Source: Actinoplanes missouriensis 431
Lineage (GTDB): Bacteria; Actinomycetota; Actinomycetes; Mycobacteriales; Micromonosporaceae
Length of the DNA: 64,000 bases
Reading direction: 5' to 3'
Assembly (NCBI RefSeq): GCF_000284295.1
Contig: NC_017093.1
Span: 930,001-994,000, forward strand
A model generated the notes under the pieces. The model saw only the letters and a list, made by a program, of their open reading frames with translations. It did not search any database and was not told where the DNA came from. Shown piece by piece: positions 28,608-36,842 of this stretch. How positions within the stretch are numbered: the stretch's first letter is position 1; each line of letters begins with the position of its first letter. The position numbers were made by a program, and so were the translations under genes.

Positions 28608-29414
28608 TCAGGGCAGTTGGATCGGCAGTTTGATGCCCGCAAGGGCATCCTTGCAGGGACAGGAACGCTCGGCAGGGAGCTTGACCACCGCGTCCAGGAG
28701 GACCTCGCGCAGGCGGGCCGTGTTCTCCCCGAAGACCCGGAAAACCTCCTCGTGGGTGACGCCGTGGTCGCCCTCGACGCCCGCGTCCAGGTCGGTGACC
28801 AGGGCGATCGCGGTGTAGCAGAGCTCCAGCTCGCGGGCCAGGAGCGCTTCCGGGTGGCCGGTCATGTTGACGATCGTGCCGCCGATCGCGGTGAACCAGC
28901 GGGACTCGGCGCGGGTGGAGAAGCGCGGCCCCTCGACGACCACCATCGTGCCGCCGTCGACGGCCTTCACCCGCTCGGCGGAATCCAGCACCGTGGCGCG
29001 GCCGGCCGGACAGTACGGATCGGCGAACGACACGTGGACCGCGCCCGCGTCATAGTAGGTCTGCTCGCGCCCGCTCGTCCGGTCGATCAGCTGGTCCGGC
29101 ACCACGAACGTGCCCGGACCGAGCTCGGGCCGCAGGCCGCCGACCGCGCACGGGGCGACGATCTGGCGCACGCCGAGCGAGCGCAGCGCCCACAGGTTGG
29201 CACGGTACGGGATCTTGTGCGGCGGGAACCGGTGATCACGCCCGTGCCGCGGCAGGAACGCCACCCGGCGCCCGCCCACGTCAGCCACGGTGATCTTGTC
29301 GGACGGCGCGCCGTAGGGCGTGCTCACCTCGAACTCGGTGGCGTCGTCGAGAAGCGCGTACAGCCCCGATCCGCCGATGACGCCGATCTCTGCTGCCGTA
29401 GGTGGCGGGTTCAT
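28608..29414 (-). CDS. mtnP: S-methyl-5'-thioadenosine phosphorylase
   Basis: Phosphorolyses methylthioadenosine, the by-product of polyamine synthesis and other SAM reactions, to adenine and methylthioribose-1-phosphate. It has 268 residues with family motifs IGVIGGSGLYAL at the N-terminus, phosphate-site FLPRHGRDHRFPPHKIPYRANLW (shown in part), NMTGHPEALLARE with the substrate-binding methionine, and TDLDAGVEG. The specificity of close relatives for methylthioinosine cannot be excluded. Confidence 0.9.
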   Translation of the reverse strand: MNPPPTAAEIGVIGGSGLYALLDDATEFEVSTPYGAPSDKITVADVGGRRVAFLPRHGRDHRFPPHKIPYRANLWALRSLGVRQIVAPCAVGGLRPELGPGTFVVPDQLIDRTSGREQTYYDAGAVHVSFADPYCPAGRATVLDSAERVKAVDGGTMVVVEGPRFSTRAESRWFTAIGGTIVNMTGHPEALLARELELCYTAIALVTDLDAGVEGDHGVTHEEVFRVFGENTARLREVLLDAVVKLPAERSCPCKDALAGIKLPIQLP

Positions 29415-29527
29415 GTCCAGACCTTATCCGTGGCCGGAAACGCAAGCTAATGTGCGAGTCATGGCTACGTCGAGCGGACGGCGGGATGCACGTGTTCGGT
29501 GAGGGGCAGCGGGTTGGAGGCCGGTCG

Positions 29528-30085
29528 GTGGAGTCGATGACCGGGCAACTGCTCGTGGCCACCCCGACCTTGAAAGACCCCAATTTCGACCGTACGGTCG
29601 TGCTGCTGGTCGCCCATGAGACCGGTGGCGCCCTCGGTGTCGTCCTGAACCGGGCGACCGAGGTTCCGGTCGCCGAGGTCCTCGGGAACTGGGGTGAGCT
29701 GGCCGGCGACCCGGCGGTGCTCTTCGAGGGCGGCCCGGTGCAGCCCGAGTCCGCCATCTGCCTGGCCCGGACTCGTCCCGAGGTGAAGAAGAGGGTGTCC
29801 GGGTTCCACCCGGTCAGCGGCGCTCTCGGCACCCTCGACCTCTCCGCCGACCCGGACCGCATGCGGGAGAACGTCGCCGGCATCCGGGTCTTCGCCGGTT
29901 ACTCCGGCTGGTCCGCCGGCCAGCTCGAGGAGGAGATCGCGGCCGGCTCGTGGTTCGTCTTCGACGCCCTCCCCGGCGATCCCTTCGTGGAGCGGCCGGA
30001 CGACCTGTGGGCCATGGTCCTCCGCAGACAGGGCGACATCCTGGCTGCTGTCGCCCACTTCCCGCCGGACCCGACCCTCAACTGA
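29528..30085 (+). CDS. YqgE/AlgH family protein (UPF0301)
   Basis: A 185-residue conserved protein: MTGQLLVATPTLKDPNFDRTVV, HETGGALGVVLNR, LFEGGPVQ, and RVFAGYSGWSAGQLEEEI are family hallmarks. GGAGG at 29516-29520 puts the start at GTG 29528. Longer upstream frames would run into the mtnP 5' end. AlgH affects alginate expression in Pseudomonas, but its molecular role is unclear. tRNA-Ala follows. Confidence 0.88.
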   Translation: MESMTGQLLVATPTLKDPNFDRTVVLLVAHETGGALGVVLNRATEVPVAEVLGNWGELAGDPAVLFEGGPVQPESAICLARTRPEVKKRVSGFHPVSGALGTLDLSADPDRMRENVAGIRVFAGYSGWSAGQLEEEIAAGSWFVFDALPGDPFVERPDDLWAMVLRRQGDILAAVAHFPPDPTLN

Positions 30086-30094
30086 GGGGGTGCC

Positions 30095-30123
30095 GTGAAG
30101 GGCTCCGGCGGAGTGTGTAATAT
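30095..30123 (+). promoter_or_regulatory. Candidate promoter for tRNA-Ala
   Basis: TAATAT at 30118-30123 is a strong -10 in this GC-rich background. GTGAAG at 30095-30100, 17 bases upstream, is a weak -35. The tRNA begins about 40 bases downstream. Confidence 0.5.
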
Positions 30124-30162
30124 TTCCAGCGTGCCCGGGGGAAACGCCGGGGACGAAAGCAA

Positions 30163-30235
30163 GGGGCTGTGGCGCAGCTGGTAGCGCACCACACTGGCAG
30201 TGTGGGGGTCAGGGGTTCGAGTCCCCTCAGCTCCA
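30163..30235 (+). tRNA. tRNA-Ala (GGC)
   Basis: A 73-base cloverleaf. Acceptor GGGGCTG pairs with CAGCTCC with one G-U. The D-arm is GCGCAGCTGGTAGCGC. The anticodon stem CCACA/TGTGG holds loop CTGGCAG with anticodon GGC at 30196-30198, and the T-arm is AGGGGTTCGAGTCCCCT. The 3' CCA is not encoded (ACCC follows). Confidence 0.96.
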
Positions 30236-30243
30236 CCCTTGCG

Positions 30244-30273
30244 AACGCCCGGACTTCGGTCCGGGCGTTTTTC
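30244..30273 (+). terminator. Terminator after tRNA-Ala
   Basis: AACGCCCGGAC (30244-30254) and GTCCGGGCGTT (30259-30269) form an 11-bp stem with loop TTCG and a TTT tail. Confidence 0.88.
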
Positions 30274-30317
30274 GTTCTGCCCCTCCTGCGGCCACCGCGC
30301 TGCTCGCCCTGCCCCGG

Positions 30318-30632
30318 TCAGCGGCTTGCCCAGATGTCTCGGCCCACGGTTATCGGGAAGGCGGGGCCGGTCTGCTCCGGGCGCCATCCGCGCTCCCGGC
30401 CCCGGCGGACCACCTCGGCGACGATGGAGGGGACCACCGGTGTGCTGGGTGGGCCGATCCAGTCGGCCGGTGTGGTGTCGGGCATGGTGGCGAGCAGGAC
30501 GGCGCCTCGGCGGTCGGCCTGTTCCACCGCGAAGGAGAGCGGCGCCGGGCGGGATGGGCGTTTCCGCACGCGCCACCGGTATGTGACGCCATCCACCGTG
30601 ATCAGACGGGATCCTTTCCGCACCAGAGCCAT
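30318..30632 (-). CDS. Conserved actinobacterial hypothetical protein
   Basis: A 104-residue soluble protein starting MALVRKGSRLITVDGVTYRWRVR and ending with a GPAFPITVGRD segment. I recall similar small proteins in many actinomycetes without function. The ATG at 30632 is preferred over 30644 because MALVRKGSR is the recurring start, but no strong ribosome site supports either. It lies between tRNA-Ala and the pilus operon, 35 bases after pilO on the same strand. Confidence 0.6.
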   Translation of the reverse strand: MALVRKGSRLITVDGVTYRWRVRKRPSRPAPLSFAVEQADRRGAVLLATMPDTTPADWIGPPSTPVVPSIVAEVVRRGRERGWRPEQTGPAFPITVGRDIWASR

Positions 30633-30666
30633 ATGTCGATCCATGCCCAGCCGGGGGCGGTGGCAA

Positions 30667-31281
30667 TCAGGAGTCGGTGGAGTCATCGTCCAGGGACTTC
30701 TTCAGCTCCTCCAGGTCGGCGGTCTCCGAGGCGGTGATGAAGGCGTTCATCGACACCTGGAGGGTGGCCGTCCGGCCGGAGCCCCGGGTCATCGCCGCGC
30801 TCTCGATCAGCAGGGCCCGGGGCTGGGTGGTCTGGAGCTGCTTGATGAACTTGGTCAGGTTCGTGACCGTACCGGTGGCGTTGATGTTGATGGGTAGCTC
30901 GGTGACCGTGCCGGCGTCGGTGGAGGTCGCCGGATCGGCCGCGGTGTAGGCGTTGACCCGGACGCTCAGGTCGGTTCCGAGGGTCTGCAGCCGCCGCAGG
31001 AAGGCGGGGATCTCGTTGGTGTTGCTGACCTGCGGCAGGGCCTCCTGATAGGTCGCCAGGTCGGCCATGTACTCGTCGAGGTCCTCGGCCCGCTTCTTCT
31101 GCTCCGAGTATTTGCTGTTCAGGCTGCTCACCTGGACGGTGATGGTGCCGGCCTGCTCACGTTCCGAGTCGGCGTCGGCGTACTTCGGCTTGATCACGAT
31201 GAACCAGCTGGCGATGATCATGGCGGCCATCAGCGAGATGCCGCCGATGAGCCAGATGCTGTCGACGCGTCGGGCGTTCAT
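30667..31281 (-). CDS. pilO: Type IV pilus inner-membrane protein PilO
   Basis: Forms the PilMNO alignment complex with PilN at the membrane. It has 204 residues: one membrane helix (about 10-30), a coiled-coil stretch (about 35-75), then an alpha/beta domain. ATG 31281 is favoured: GAGGGA lies five bases before it, and the ATG overlaps the pilN stop by one base. The GTG three bases earlier is too near that site. The sequence is diverged from proteobacterial PilO, so the assignment rests on topology, size and position at the end of a pilMN-O order. Confidence 0.82.
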   Translation of the reverse strand: MNARRVDSIWLIGGISLMAAMIIASWFIVIKPKYADADSEREQAGTITVQVSSLNSKYSEQKKRAEDLDEYMADLATYQEALPQVSNTNEIPAFLRRLQTLGTDLSVRVNAYTAADPATSTDAGTVTELPININATGTVTNLTKFIKQLQTTQPRALLIESAAMTRGSGRTATLQVSMNAFITASETADLEELKKSLDDDSTDS

Positions 31282-31979
31282 CACTTTCCCTCGCTCGGGC
31301 AGAGGTGGTCGTCGTCCACGAAGCGGCCGCAGAGCGCCTCGTCGGTGATGTAGAGGGAGATGCTGAACGACGCGGCCTTGGTGTCGTCGGTGATGGTGCT
31401 GACGAAGGGCTTGGAGAGGTCCTTCGTGTCGGCGAGCGCGTCGAGGTAGTCCGCGATGATCTTCTTGGTCTTCGCCTTGCCGGTGAGGAGCACCTCGCCG
31501 ACGGTGCCGCTCACCTCCGTCGTGCCGGTGTTCTCGTTGTTCAGCGACGGCGTGATCTCGTTGATCGTCACGTCGTGGTCGTCGGCCTTGTCGAGGACCA
31601 GGTTGATCAGGTTCGCCCAGGAGAGGTCGTTCCCGAGGACCGCGGTCAGCTCCTTGGTGAGCAGGGCCTGGCCGTTCTCGACCTTGATCAGGGCCTGCAC
31701 CCGCTCGTTCTGCTGCTGGTCCCGCCGCACGTCGGTGAGCTGTGTGAAGGCGGCGTCGTTGAGCGCGCGGGCCTCGTCGAGATCCTGCACCGCGTACCAG
31801 TACCAGCTGCCGAGCAGGGCCAGCACCAGTGCCAGCGAGACCAGGATGAAGCCCCTGGTACGCCGTGCGCGCCGGTTGTCCCGGATCTCCGGTGGCAGCA
31901 GGTCCGCCCGGATGCTGAGCACCCGGGCCGCCTGTTGCGGTGAGACCGAGGGGTCCACTGGCATCAGGACCGTGGTCAT
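31281..31979 (-). CDS. pilN: Type IV pilus assembly protein PilN
   Basis: A 232-residue protein with a cytoplasmic N-terminal segment (LLPPEIRDNRRARRTRG) that resembles the PilM-binding motif of PilN, a membrane helix at about 43-65 and an extracytoplasmic coiled-coil plus ferredoxin-like domain. Its start codon overlaps the pilM stop by four bases (ATGA), and GGGAG lies upstream. Two cysteines near the C-terminus (LCGRFVDDDHLC) could pair. Confidence 0.84.
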   Translation of the reverse strand: MTTVLMPVDPSVSPQQAARVLSIRADLLPPEIRDNRRARRTRGFILVSLALVLALLGSWYWYAVQDLDEARALNDAAFTQLTDVRRDQQQNERVQALIKVENGQALLTKELTAVLGNDLSWANLINLVLDKADDHDVTINEITPSLNNENTGTTEVSGTVGEVLLTGKAKTKKIIADYLDALADTKDLSKPFVSTITDDTKAASFSISLYITDEALCGRFVDDDHLCPSEGK

Positions 31980-33001
31980 CGGGTCGCTCCCAGGGTGAGG
32001 CCGATCGACACCGCCGCCGACGGCACGAAACTGTCGAATCCGCGTTCCCGTGCCCGCCGGGTGTCGCGCAGGCGGGCCGTGCTGTCCGCGTACATCACCG
32101 CGACACCGAGCTGTTCCTGCAGGTGCTCGGCGAGGCCGGGCATCAGCGCGCTGCCGCCGCAGAGCGAGACCCGGGTGACCTGCTTCTGCCGTTCGCCCGA
32201 GGCGAGATACGTGAACGAGCTGCGCAGTTCGCTGGAGAGTGACCGGACCGCGTCGGTCAGCGCCGTGACGGTGTCCGGGTTGCCGTCGCCGTGCATGCCG
32301 AACCGGCATTTGAGCGTCTCGGCCTCGGTCACGTCGATGCCGAGCCGGGTGGCGATGCTCTCGGTGATCTCGGCGCCGCCGCGCGGCAGGGTCCGCACGA
32401 AGAGCGGTTCCCCGTCCGCGTGCACCACGACGCTGGTGATGTTGGCGCCGATGTCGACGATCGCCTCGACCTGGGCGTCCAGCCGCGACGCGGAGCGCAG
32501 CAGCGCGAACGACGCGAGGTCGACGTCGTTGACCTGCAGGCCGGCCTTCTGCACCGCCTGCACCAGGGTCACCACCGCGTCCTTCGGCATGGCGATCAAC
32601 AGACCGCGTACGGTCGGATTGTCGCCCGGTTCCTCCAGCGGGTAGAAGTCCAGCAGCGAGCGTTCGACCGCGAGTGGCAGGGCCTCCTTGACCTGGAACG
32701 GCAGGGCCTGCTTCATCTGGTTGGCGGGCAGGTTGGCGATGGACATCTCGCGTACCACCAGCTGGGGGTTGGTGACGCCGAGGCTGACCTTCTTGGTGCC
32801 GAACTTGCACGCCGCCCAGAGCTGCTTGAGCGCCGACGTGACCACGACCGGGTCCTGGATCACGCCGCCGGAGACGGTGCCGGCCGGCAACGGGTACTGC
32901 CCGAAATTGGTGAGCGTGTACTCGTCCTTGGAGCGGCGAACCTCGACGGCCCGGATGGAGGACGAGCCGATGTCGAGCCCGATCGGTGGTGCGCCAGCCA
33001 T
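31976..33001 (-). CDS. pilM: Type IV pilus assembly protein PilM
   Basis: Cytoplasmic actin-like ATPase-fold protein, 341 residues. The start PPIGLDIGSSSIRAVEV is the phosphate-1 motif. VDIGANITSVVVHADG is the phosphate-2 motif, and SLCGGSALMPGLAEHL is the adenosine motif. It links the PilN tail to the cytoplasmic ATPases. AAGGAA five bases before the ATG supports the start. Confidence 0.92.
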   Translation of the reverse strand: MAGAPPIGLDIGSSSIRAVEVRRSKDEYTLTNFGQYPLPAGTVSGGVIQDPVVVTSALKQLWAACKFGTKKVSLGVTNPQLVVREMSIANLPANQMKQALPFQVKEALPLAVERSLLDFYPLEEPGDNPTVRGLLIAMPKDAVVTLVQAVQKAGLQVNDVDLASFALLRSASRLDAQVEAIVDIGANITSVVVHADGEPLFVRTLPRGGAEITESIATRLGIDVTEAETLKCRFGMHGDGNPDTVTALTDAVRSLSSELRSSFTYLASGERQKQVTRVSLCGGSALMPGLAEHLQEQLGVAVMYADSTARLRDTRRARERGFDSFVPSAAVSIGLTLGATR

Positions 33002-33022
33002 CGAGGTTCCTTCCCGGGAGAT

Positions 33023-33802
33023 TCAGACGAGCAGCAGATTGCTGTACCAACCACTGACCGGCGCCGCGGCGAAGACCGCGAGAAAAGCGCCGGCCAGCAT
33101 GTACGGGCCGAACGGGATCCTGGTTTTCCGGCTTGCCAGCTTGAGCGCGAGCAGGACGGCGCCGACCATCCCGCCGAGCAGGAAGGCGGCGAACGCGCCG
33201 ATCGCGACCGCGCTCCAGCCGAGCCAGCCGAGGTAGAAGCCGAGCAGCGGGGCGAGCTTCACGTCGCCACCGCCCAGGCCCCAGAGGGAGAGGACCCGGT
33301 AGAAGAGGTAGAGCAGGGCGGCGGCGACCAGGCCCCGGAGCACCGCGCCGGGGTCGCCGGCGGCCAGGGAGACCGGGATCAGCAGGGCGGCGGCCACCGC
33401 GTACGAGGGAAGAACGATCCGGTCGGGCAGTCGCATGACGTCCAGGTCGATGAGCGACAGGGCGATCGCGACGGCGGCGAGGTAGAGGTAGGCGGGCAGC
33501 TCCCAGGACCAGCCGAACCGGGTGCCGACCGCTACGAACAGTGCTGCCGTTCCGGCCTCGACGAGCGGGTACCGGGCGCTGATCGGAGCGTGGCAGTCGG
33601 CGCACCGGCCGCGCAGCAGCAACCAGCCGAGCACCGGCACGTTGTGCCGGGCCCGGACCGGGTTGCCGCAGTGCGGGCAGTGCGAACCGGGCCGCACCAG
33701 CGACTCGCCGCGCGGCACCCGGTAGATCACGACGTTGAGGAACGAGCCCACCGCGAGACCGAGCACCCCGACGAGGCAGAGCAGCATCAGCGTCTCCGTC
33801 AT
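33023..33802 (-). CDS. pilD: Prepilin peptidase / N-methyltransferase
   Basis: Integral membrane aspartic protease (family A24) that cleaves and N-methylates prepilins. It has 259 residues. The cytoplasmic loop has two zinc-binding pairs (C42, C45, C67, C70), and the catalytic aspartates lie in IDLDVMRLPD (D119) and GGGD (D180). About eight membrane helices are seen. The bifunctional form with the cysteine loop is the standard type IVa enzyme. Confidence 0.94.
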   Translation of the reverse strand: MTETLMLLCLVGVLGLAVGSFLNVVIYRVPRGESLVRPGSHCPHCGNPVRARHNVPVLGWLLLRGRCADCHAPISARYPLVEAGTAALFVAVGTRFGWSWELPAYLYLAAVAIALSLIDLDVMRLPDRIVLPSYAVAAALLIPVSLAAGDPGAVLRGLVAAALLYLFYRVLSLWGLGGGDVKLAPLLGFYLGWLGWSAVAIGAFAAFLLGGMVGAVLLALKLASRKTRIPFGPYMLAGAFLAVFAAAPVSGWYSNLLLV

Positions 33803-33840
33803 GTCGTTCCTCTCGGCTCGCGGCGGGCGTTACTGCAAGA

Positions 33841-34317
33841 TCACTTGCAGGTGGTGAGGGACAGCTCCTTGCTGGCGGTCTTGACCGAACCGCCGGTGGA
33901 GCTGTCGTAGAGGTACCACTTGTCGCTGCCGCCGGTGTTGTTGGCGCAGATGTAGTAGGCGGTGGTGCCGTTCGGGACGTAGGCCAGCTGAGTCTTGTCG
34001 GAGAGCGTGATGGTGGCCTTGGTGCCGGTGCCGATGGCCGGCAGCTCCAGCGAGGTGACGTTGCCGGTGGCGGTGGCGGTGGCCGCCGCGGTCGGGTACG
34101 CGTTGCCGTTGTTGGTGTAGTACTGCTCCACCGCGCTGATCGCGCCCCGGACGTCGGACTGCGCCGACTTGTCCGCCGCACCCTGGCGGTAGTTCAGGTA
34201 GACCGGGACCGCGATGGCGACCAGGACACCGATGATCACCACGACCACGAGAAGCTCGATCAGGGTGAAGCCTTCGTCGTCCTTCTTGGCGCGCAGCTCG
34301 GCGATGACGTCCTGCAT
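33841..34317 (-). CDS. pilA: Major type IV pilin, class III signal peptide
   Basis: A 158-residue prepilin with a 16-residue leader ending in G16 and mature F17. The hydrophobic stretch FTLIELLVVVVIIGVLVAIA includes the conserved glutamate at mature position 5. The mature protein has about 142 residues, a Thr/Ala-rich loop and a C-terminal cysteine pair (YYICANN and the penultimate C). It lies between pilC and pilD and is the only pilin-like gene in the cluster. No minor pilins are present. GGAGG precedes the ATG at eight or nine bases. Confidence 0.93.
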   Translation of the reverse strand: MQDVIAELRAKKDDEGFTLIELLVVVVIIGVLVAIAVPVYLNYRQGAADKSAQSDVRGAISAVEQYYTNNGNAYPTAAATATATGNVTSLELPAIGTGTKATITLSDKTQLAYVPNGTTAYYICANNTGGSDKWYLYDSSTGGSVKTASKELSLTTCK

Positions 34318-34404
34318 TTCGGGGTGCCTCCAGGGCGTGTGAGGGTGGGGTGGGGAAGGGGCGGTGCGAAGCCGGCCGTCGGGAGCGGCCGGGGGGTTCG
34401 TGGA

Positions 34405-35637
34405 TCAGCTCGTCTGGATGTTCTGGTAGATCGTGAACATCGGCAGGTAGAGGCAGACGACCATGCCGCCGACCACGGCGCCCATGATGAGCACCATGAT
34501 CGGTTCGATCGACGCGGTCAGGGATTCGGCTGCCTCGTCGACCTCTCTGTCGTAGAAGTCGGCAACCTTGTCCAGCATCTGACTGATCTGGCCGCTTTCT
34601 TCACCGACTTCGATCATCTGGGTGACCATCTCGGGGAAGATCTTGTGGTTGCGCAGCGCGGAGGACATCGGCTGACCGTCACGGACGGCGGCCTGGACGT
34701 CCTTCATCGCGACGTTGATGACCTCGTTGCCGGTGGTCTCGCCGACCACGGACAGCGCCTGCATGACGGGCACGCCGACGTTGAGCAGGAGCCCCAGGTT
34801 GCGGGAGAACCGGCTCATCGCCAGTTTGCGCAGCAGCGGCCCGAAGACCGGCATGCGCAGCTTGAGCCCGTCGATCCGGAACCGGAACTCGGGACTGGTC
34901 CGCATCTGGTGCTTGTAGATGATGCTCGTGGCCACCCCGACGCCGATGATCAGCGGGCCGATCCAGACCATGTTGTGGCTGGCCGTGACGAGGAACTGGG
35001 TGATCGCCGGCAGTTCGCCACCGAGGCTTTTGAACATCGACTCGAAGATCGGGACGATGAAGATCAAAACCGCGGCGATGAGTACGAAGGTGAACCCCAG
35101 CACGATCGCCGGATAGGTGAGCGCGCCCTTGATCTTGCCGCGGAGCGCGGTGTCCTTCTCCAGACTCTCCGCGATCTGCACCAGAGCCTTGTCGATCATG
35201 CCGCCGGTCTCGCCGGCCCGGATCATGGCGATCATCAGCCGGGGGAAGACCCGGTCGTGCTTGGCCATCGAGGAGGAGAGCGCCCCGCCACCGGCGACGT
35301 CGGCGCGTACCTCGGCGATCGCCTTTTTCAGCGGCACCGACGAGGTCTGCTCCTCGAGAATCGCGAGCGATCGCAGCAGCGACATGCCGGACGCGGTCAT
35401 CGTGGCGAACTGGCGGGCGAACACCGCGAGGTCCTTGAGCTTGACCCGGTTGCCCAGGCCAGGGATCTTGAGCTCGCGTTGCAGGCCCTGCCCGGCCAGG
35501 GTCAGCCCGAGCGGCACCTCGCCACGCTGGCGCAGCATGTGGGTGGCGGCGGCCTCGTTCGGCGCCTCGATCGTGCCCTTGGACTTCTTCCCGTGGGCAT
35601 CGATGGTGTTGTAGTTGAAGGTCTTGGTGGCCGGCAT
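34405..35637 (-). CDS. pilC: Type IV pilus platform protein PilC
   Basis: Polytopic platform protein (T2SSF family), 410 residues with two repeated GspF domains (about 70-195 and 270-400), each ending in membrane helices. Family motifs FARQFATMTASGMSLLRSLAILEEQT and VGEESGQISQMLDKVADFYDREVD are present. It couples the assembly ATPase to the growing pilus. The gene begins four bases after the pilT stop. Confidence 0.94.
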   Translation of the reverse strand: MPATKTFNYNTIDAHGKKSKGTIEAPNEAAATHMLRQRGEVPLGLTLAGQGLQRELKIPGLGNRVKLKDLAVFARQFATMTASGMSLLRSLAILEEQTSSVPLKKAIAEVRADVAGGGALSSSMAKHDRVFPRLMIAMIRAGETGGMIDKALVQIAESLEKDTALRGKIKGALTYPAIVLGFTFVLIAAVLIFIVPIFESMFKSLGGELPAITQFLVTASHNMVWIGPLIIGVGVATSIIYKHQMRTSPEFRFRIDGLKLRMPVFGPLLRKLAMSRFSRNLGLLLNVGVPVMQALSVVGETTGNEVINVAMKDVQAAVRDGQPMSSALRNHKIFPEMVTQMIEVGEESGQISQMLDKVADFYDREVDEAAESLTASIEPIMVLIMGAVVGGMVVCLYLPMFTIYQNIQTS

Positions 35638-35641
35638 GACA

Positions 35642-36760
35642 TCACGCCCGTCCCACGAGCCGCTTGAGCTCGTCCGGTGAGTGGCTGATCTCCAGCGCGG
35701 TCTGCATGGTGATCGCGCCCTCCCGAATCTTCTCGGCCAGGTGCTGATCGAAGGCGAGCATGCCCTCGCTCGCGCCGGCCTGCATGAACGACGGGATCTG
35801 GTGCGACTTGCCTTCGCGGATCAGGCTGCGGATGGCCGGGGTCGCGGTGAGGATCTCGGCGACCACCACCCGCCCCTTGCCGTCGGCCTTCGGCGCCAGC
35901 GCCTGGGTGATGACGCCCTGCAGGCTGGCGGCCAGCTGGGCGCGGATCTGCAGCTGCTGGTGCGGCGGGAAGATGTCGATGACCCGATCGATGGTCTGGG
36001 TTGCGCTCTGCGTGTGCAGCGTCGCCAGCACCAGGTGACCGGTCTCCGCGGCGGTCAGCGCGGTCGCGGTCGTCTCCAGGTCACGCAGCTCGCCGACCAG
36101 GATGATGTCCGGGTCCTGCCGTAGCGCGTGCTTGAGCGCGGTGGCGAAGTTCTCGGTGTCCGAGCCGACCTCGCGCTGGTTGACCACGCTGCGCTTGTGC
36201 GGGTGCAGGAACTCGATCGGGTCCTCGATCGTGATGATGTGGTTGGCCCGGCTCCGGTTCGCCAGGTCGAGCAGTGAGGCCAGCGTGGTGGTCTTGCCGG
36301 AACCGGTCGGGCCGGTCACCAGCACCAGGCCGCGGGGCAGGTGGGCGAAACGGGCCACCGACTCCGGCATGCCGAGCTCGTCCAGCGGTTTGATCTTGTG
36401 TGGGATGGCCCGGAAGACCGCGCCGCAGGAGGCCCGCTGCCGGTAGAGGTTGCCGCGGAACCGGGAGACGCCGACGATGCTGTGCGCGAAGTCCATCTCC
36501 TGGACGCGCTGGAATGTCTCCCACTGCGCCGGGGTGACCGCCGCGCGGGCCAGCAGCTCGGTGTCCGAGGCGTTCAGCTTGCCGTAGCCGGGCACCGGCC
36601 GCAGCCCGCCGTCGACCCGCATCATCGGCGGCGAGCCGACGGTCAGGTGCAGGTCGGAGCCGCGTGACTCCACCAGAGTGACGAGCAACTGGTCGAGCAC
36701 GTCCAGATCGTCCGAGGTGGCGGCCGTCTCGGGCGGCCGAACCTGCTCGATCGTGTCCAT
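35642..36760 (-). CDS. pilT: Pilus retraction ATPase PilT
   Basis: Hexameric ATPase that disassembles pili and powers twitching. It has 372 residues: Walker [12 protein letters not shown] at 150-160, Asp box TIEDPIE, Walker B GELRDLET at 223-230, and the [10 protein letters not shown] motif near the C-terminus typical of PilT rather than PilB. Presence of PilT means these pili are likely retractile. Confidence 0.93.
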   Translation of the reverse strand: MDTIEQVRPPETAATSDDLDVLDQLLVTLVESRGSDLHLTVGSPPMMRVDGGLRPVPGYGKLNASDTELLARAAVTPAQWETFQRVQEMDFAHSIVGVSRFRGNLYRQRASCGAVFRAIPHKIKPLDELGMPESVARFAHLPRGLVLVTGPTGSGKTTTLASLLDLANRSRANHIITIEDPIEFLHPHKRSVVNQREVGSDTENFATALKHALRQDPDIILVGELRDLETTATALTAAETGHLVLATLHTQSATQTIDRVIDIFPPHQQLQIRAQLAASLQGVITQALAPKADGKGRVVVAEILTATPAIRSLIREGKSHQIPSFMQAGASEGMLAFDQHLAEKIREGAITMQTALEISHSPDELKRLVGRA

Positions 36761-36842
36761 CTCTCGCTCCCAGTCCTTTCACTGTCCGATGCCTGTTGAA
36801 TCGGCACGGCGGGGACGCGCTTTAGTGATGGCCCGCCACCGG

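Noticed and set aside
34317..34350. CTCA-N16-CCCGAA motility-type promoter before the pilin gene
   Set aside because: The would-be -10 touches the start codon, so transcription would begin inside the gene.
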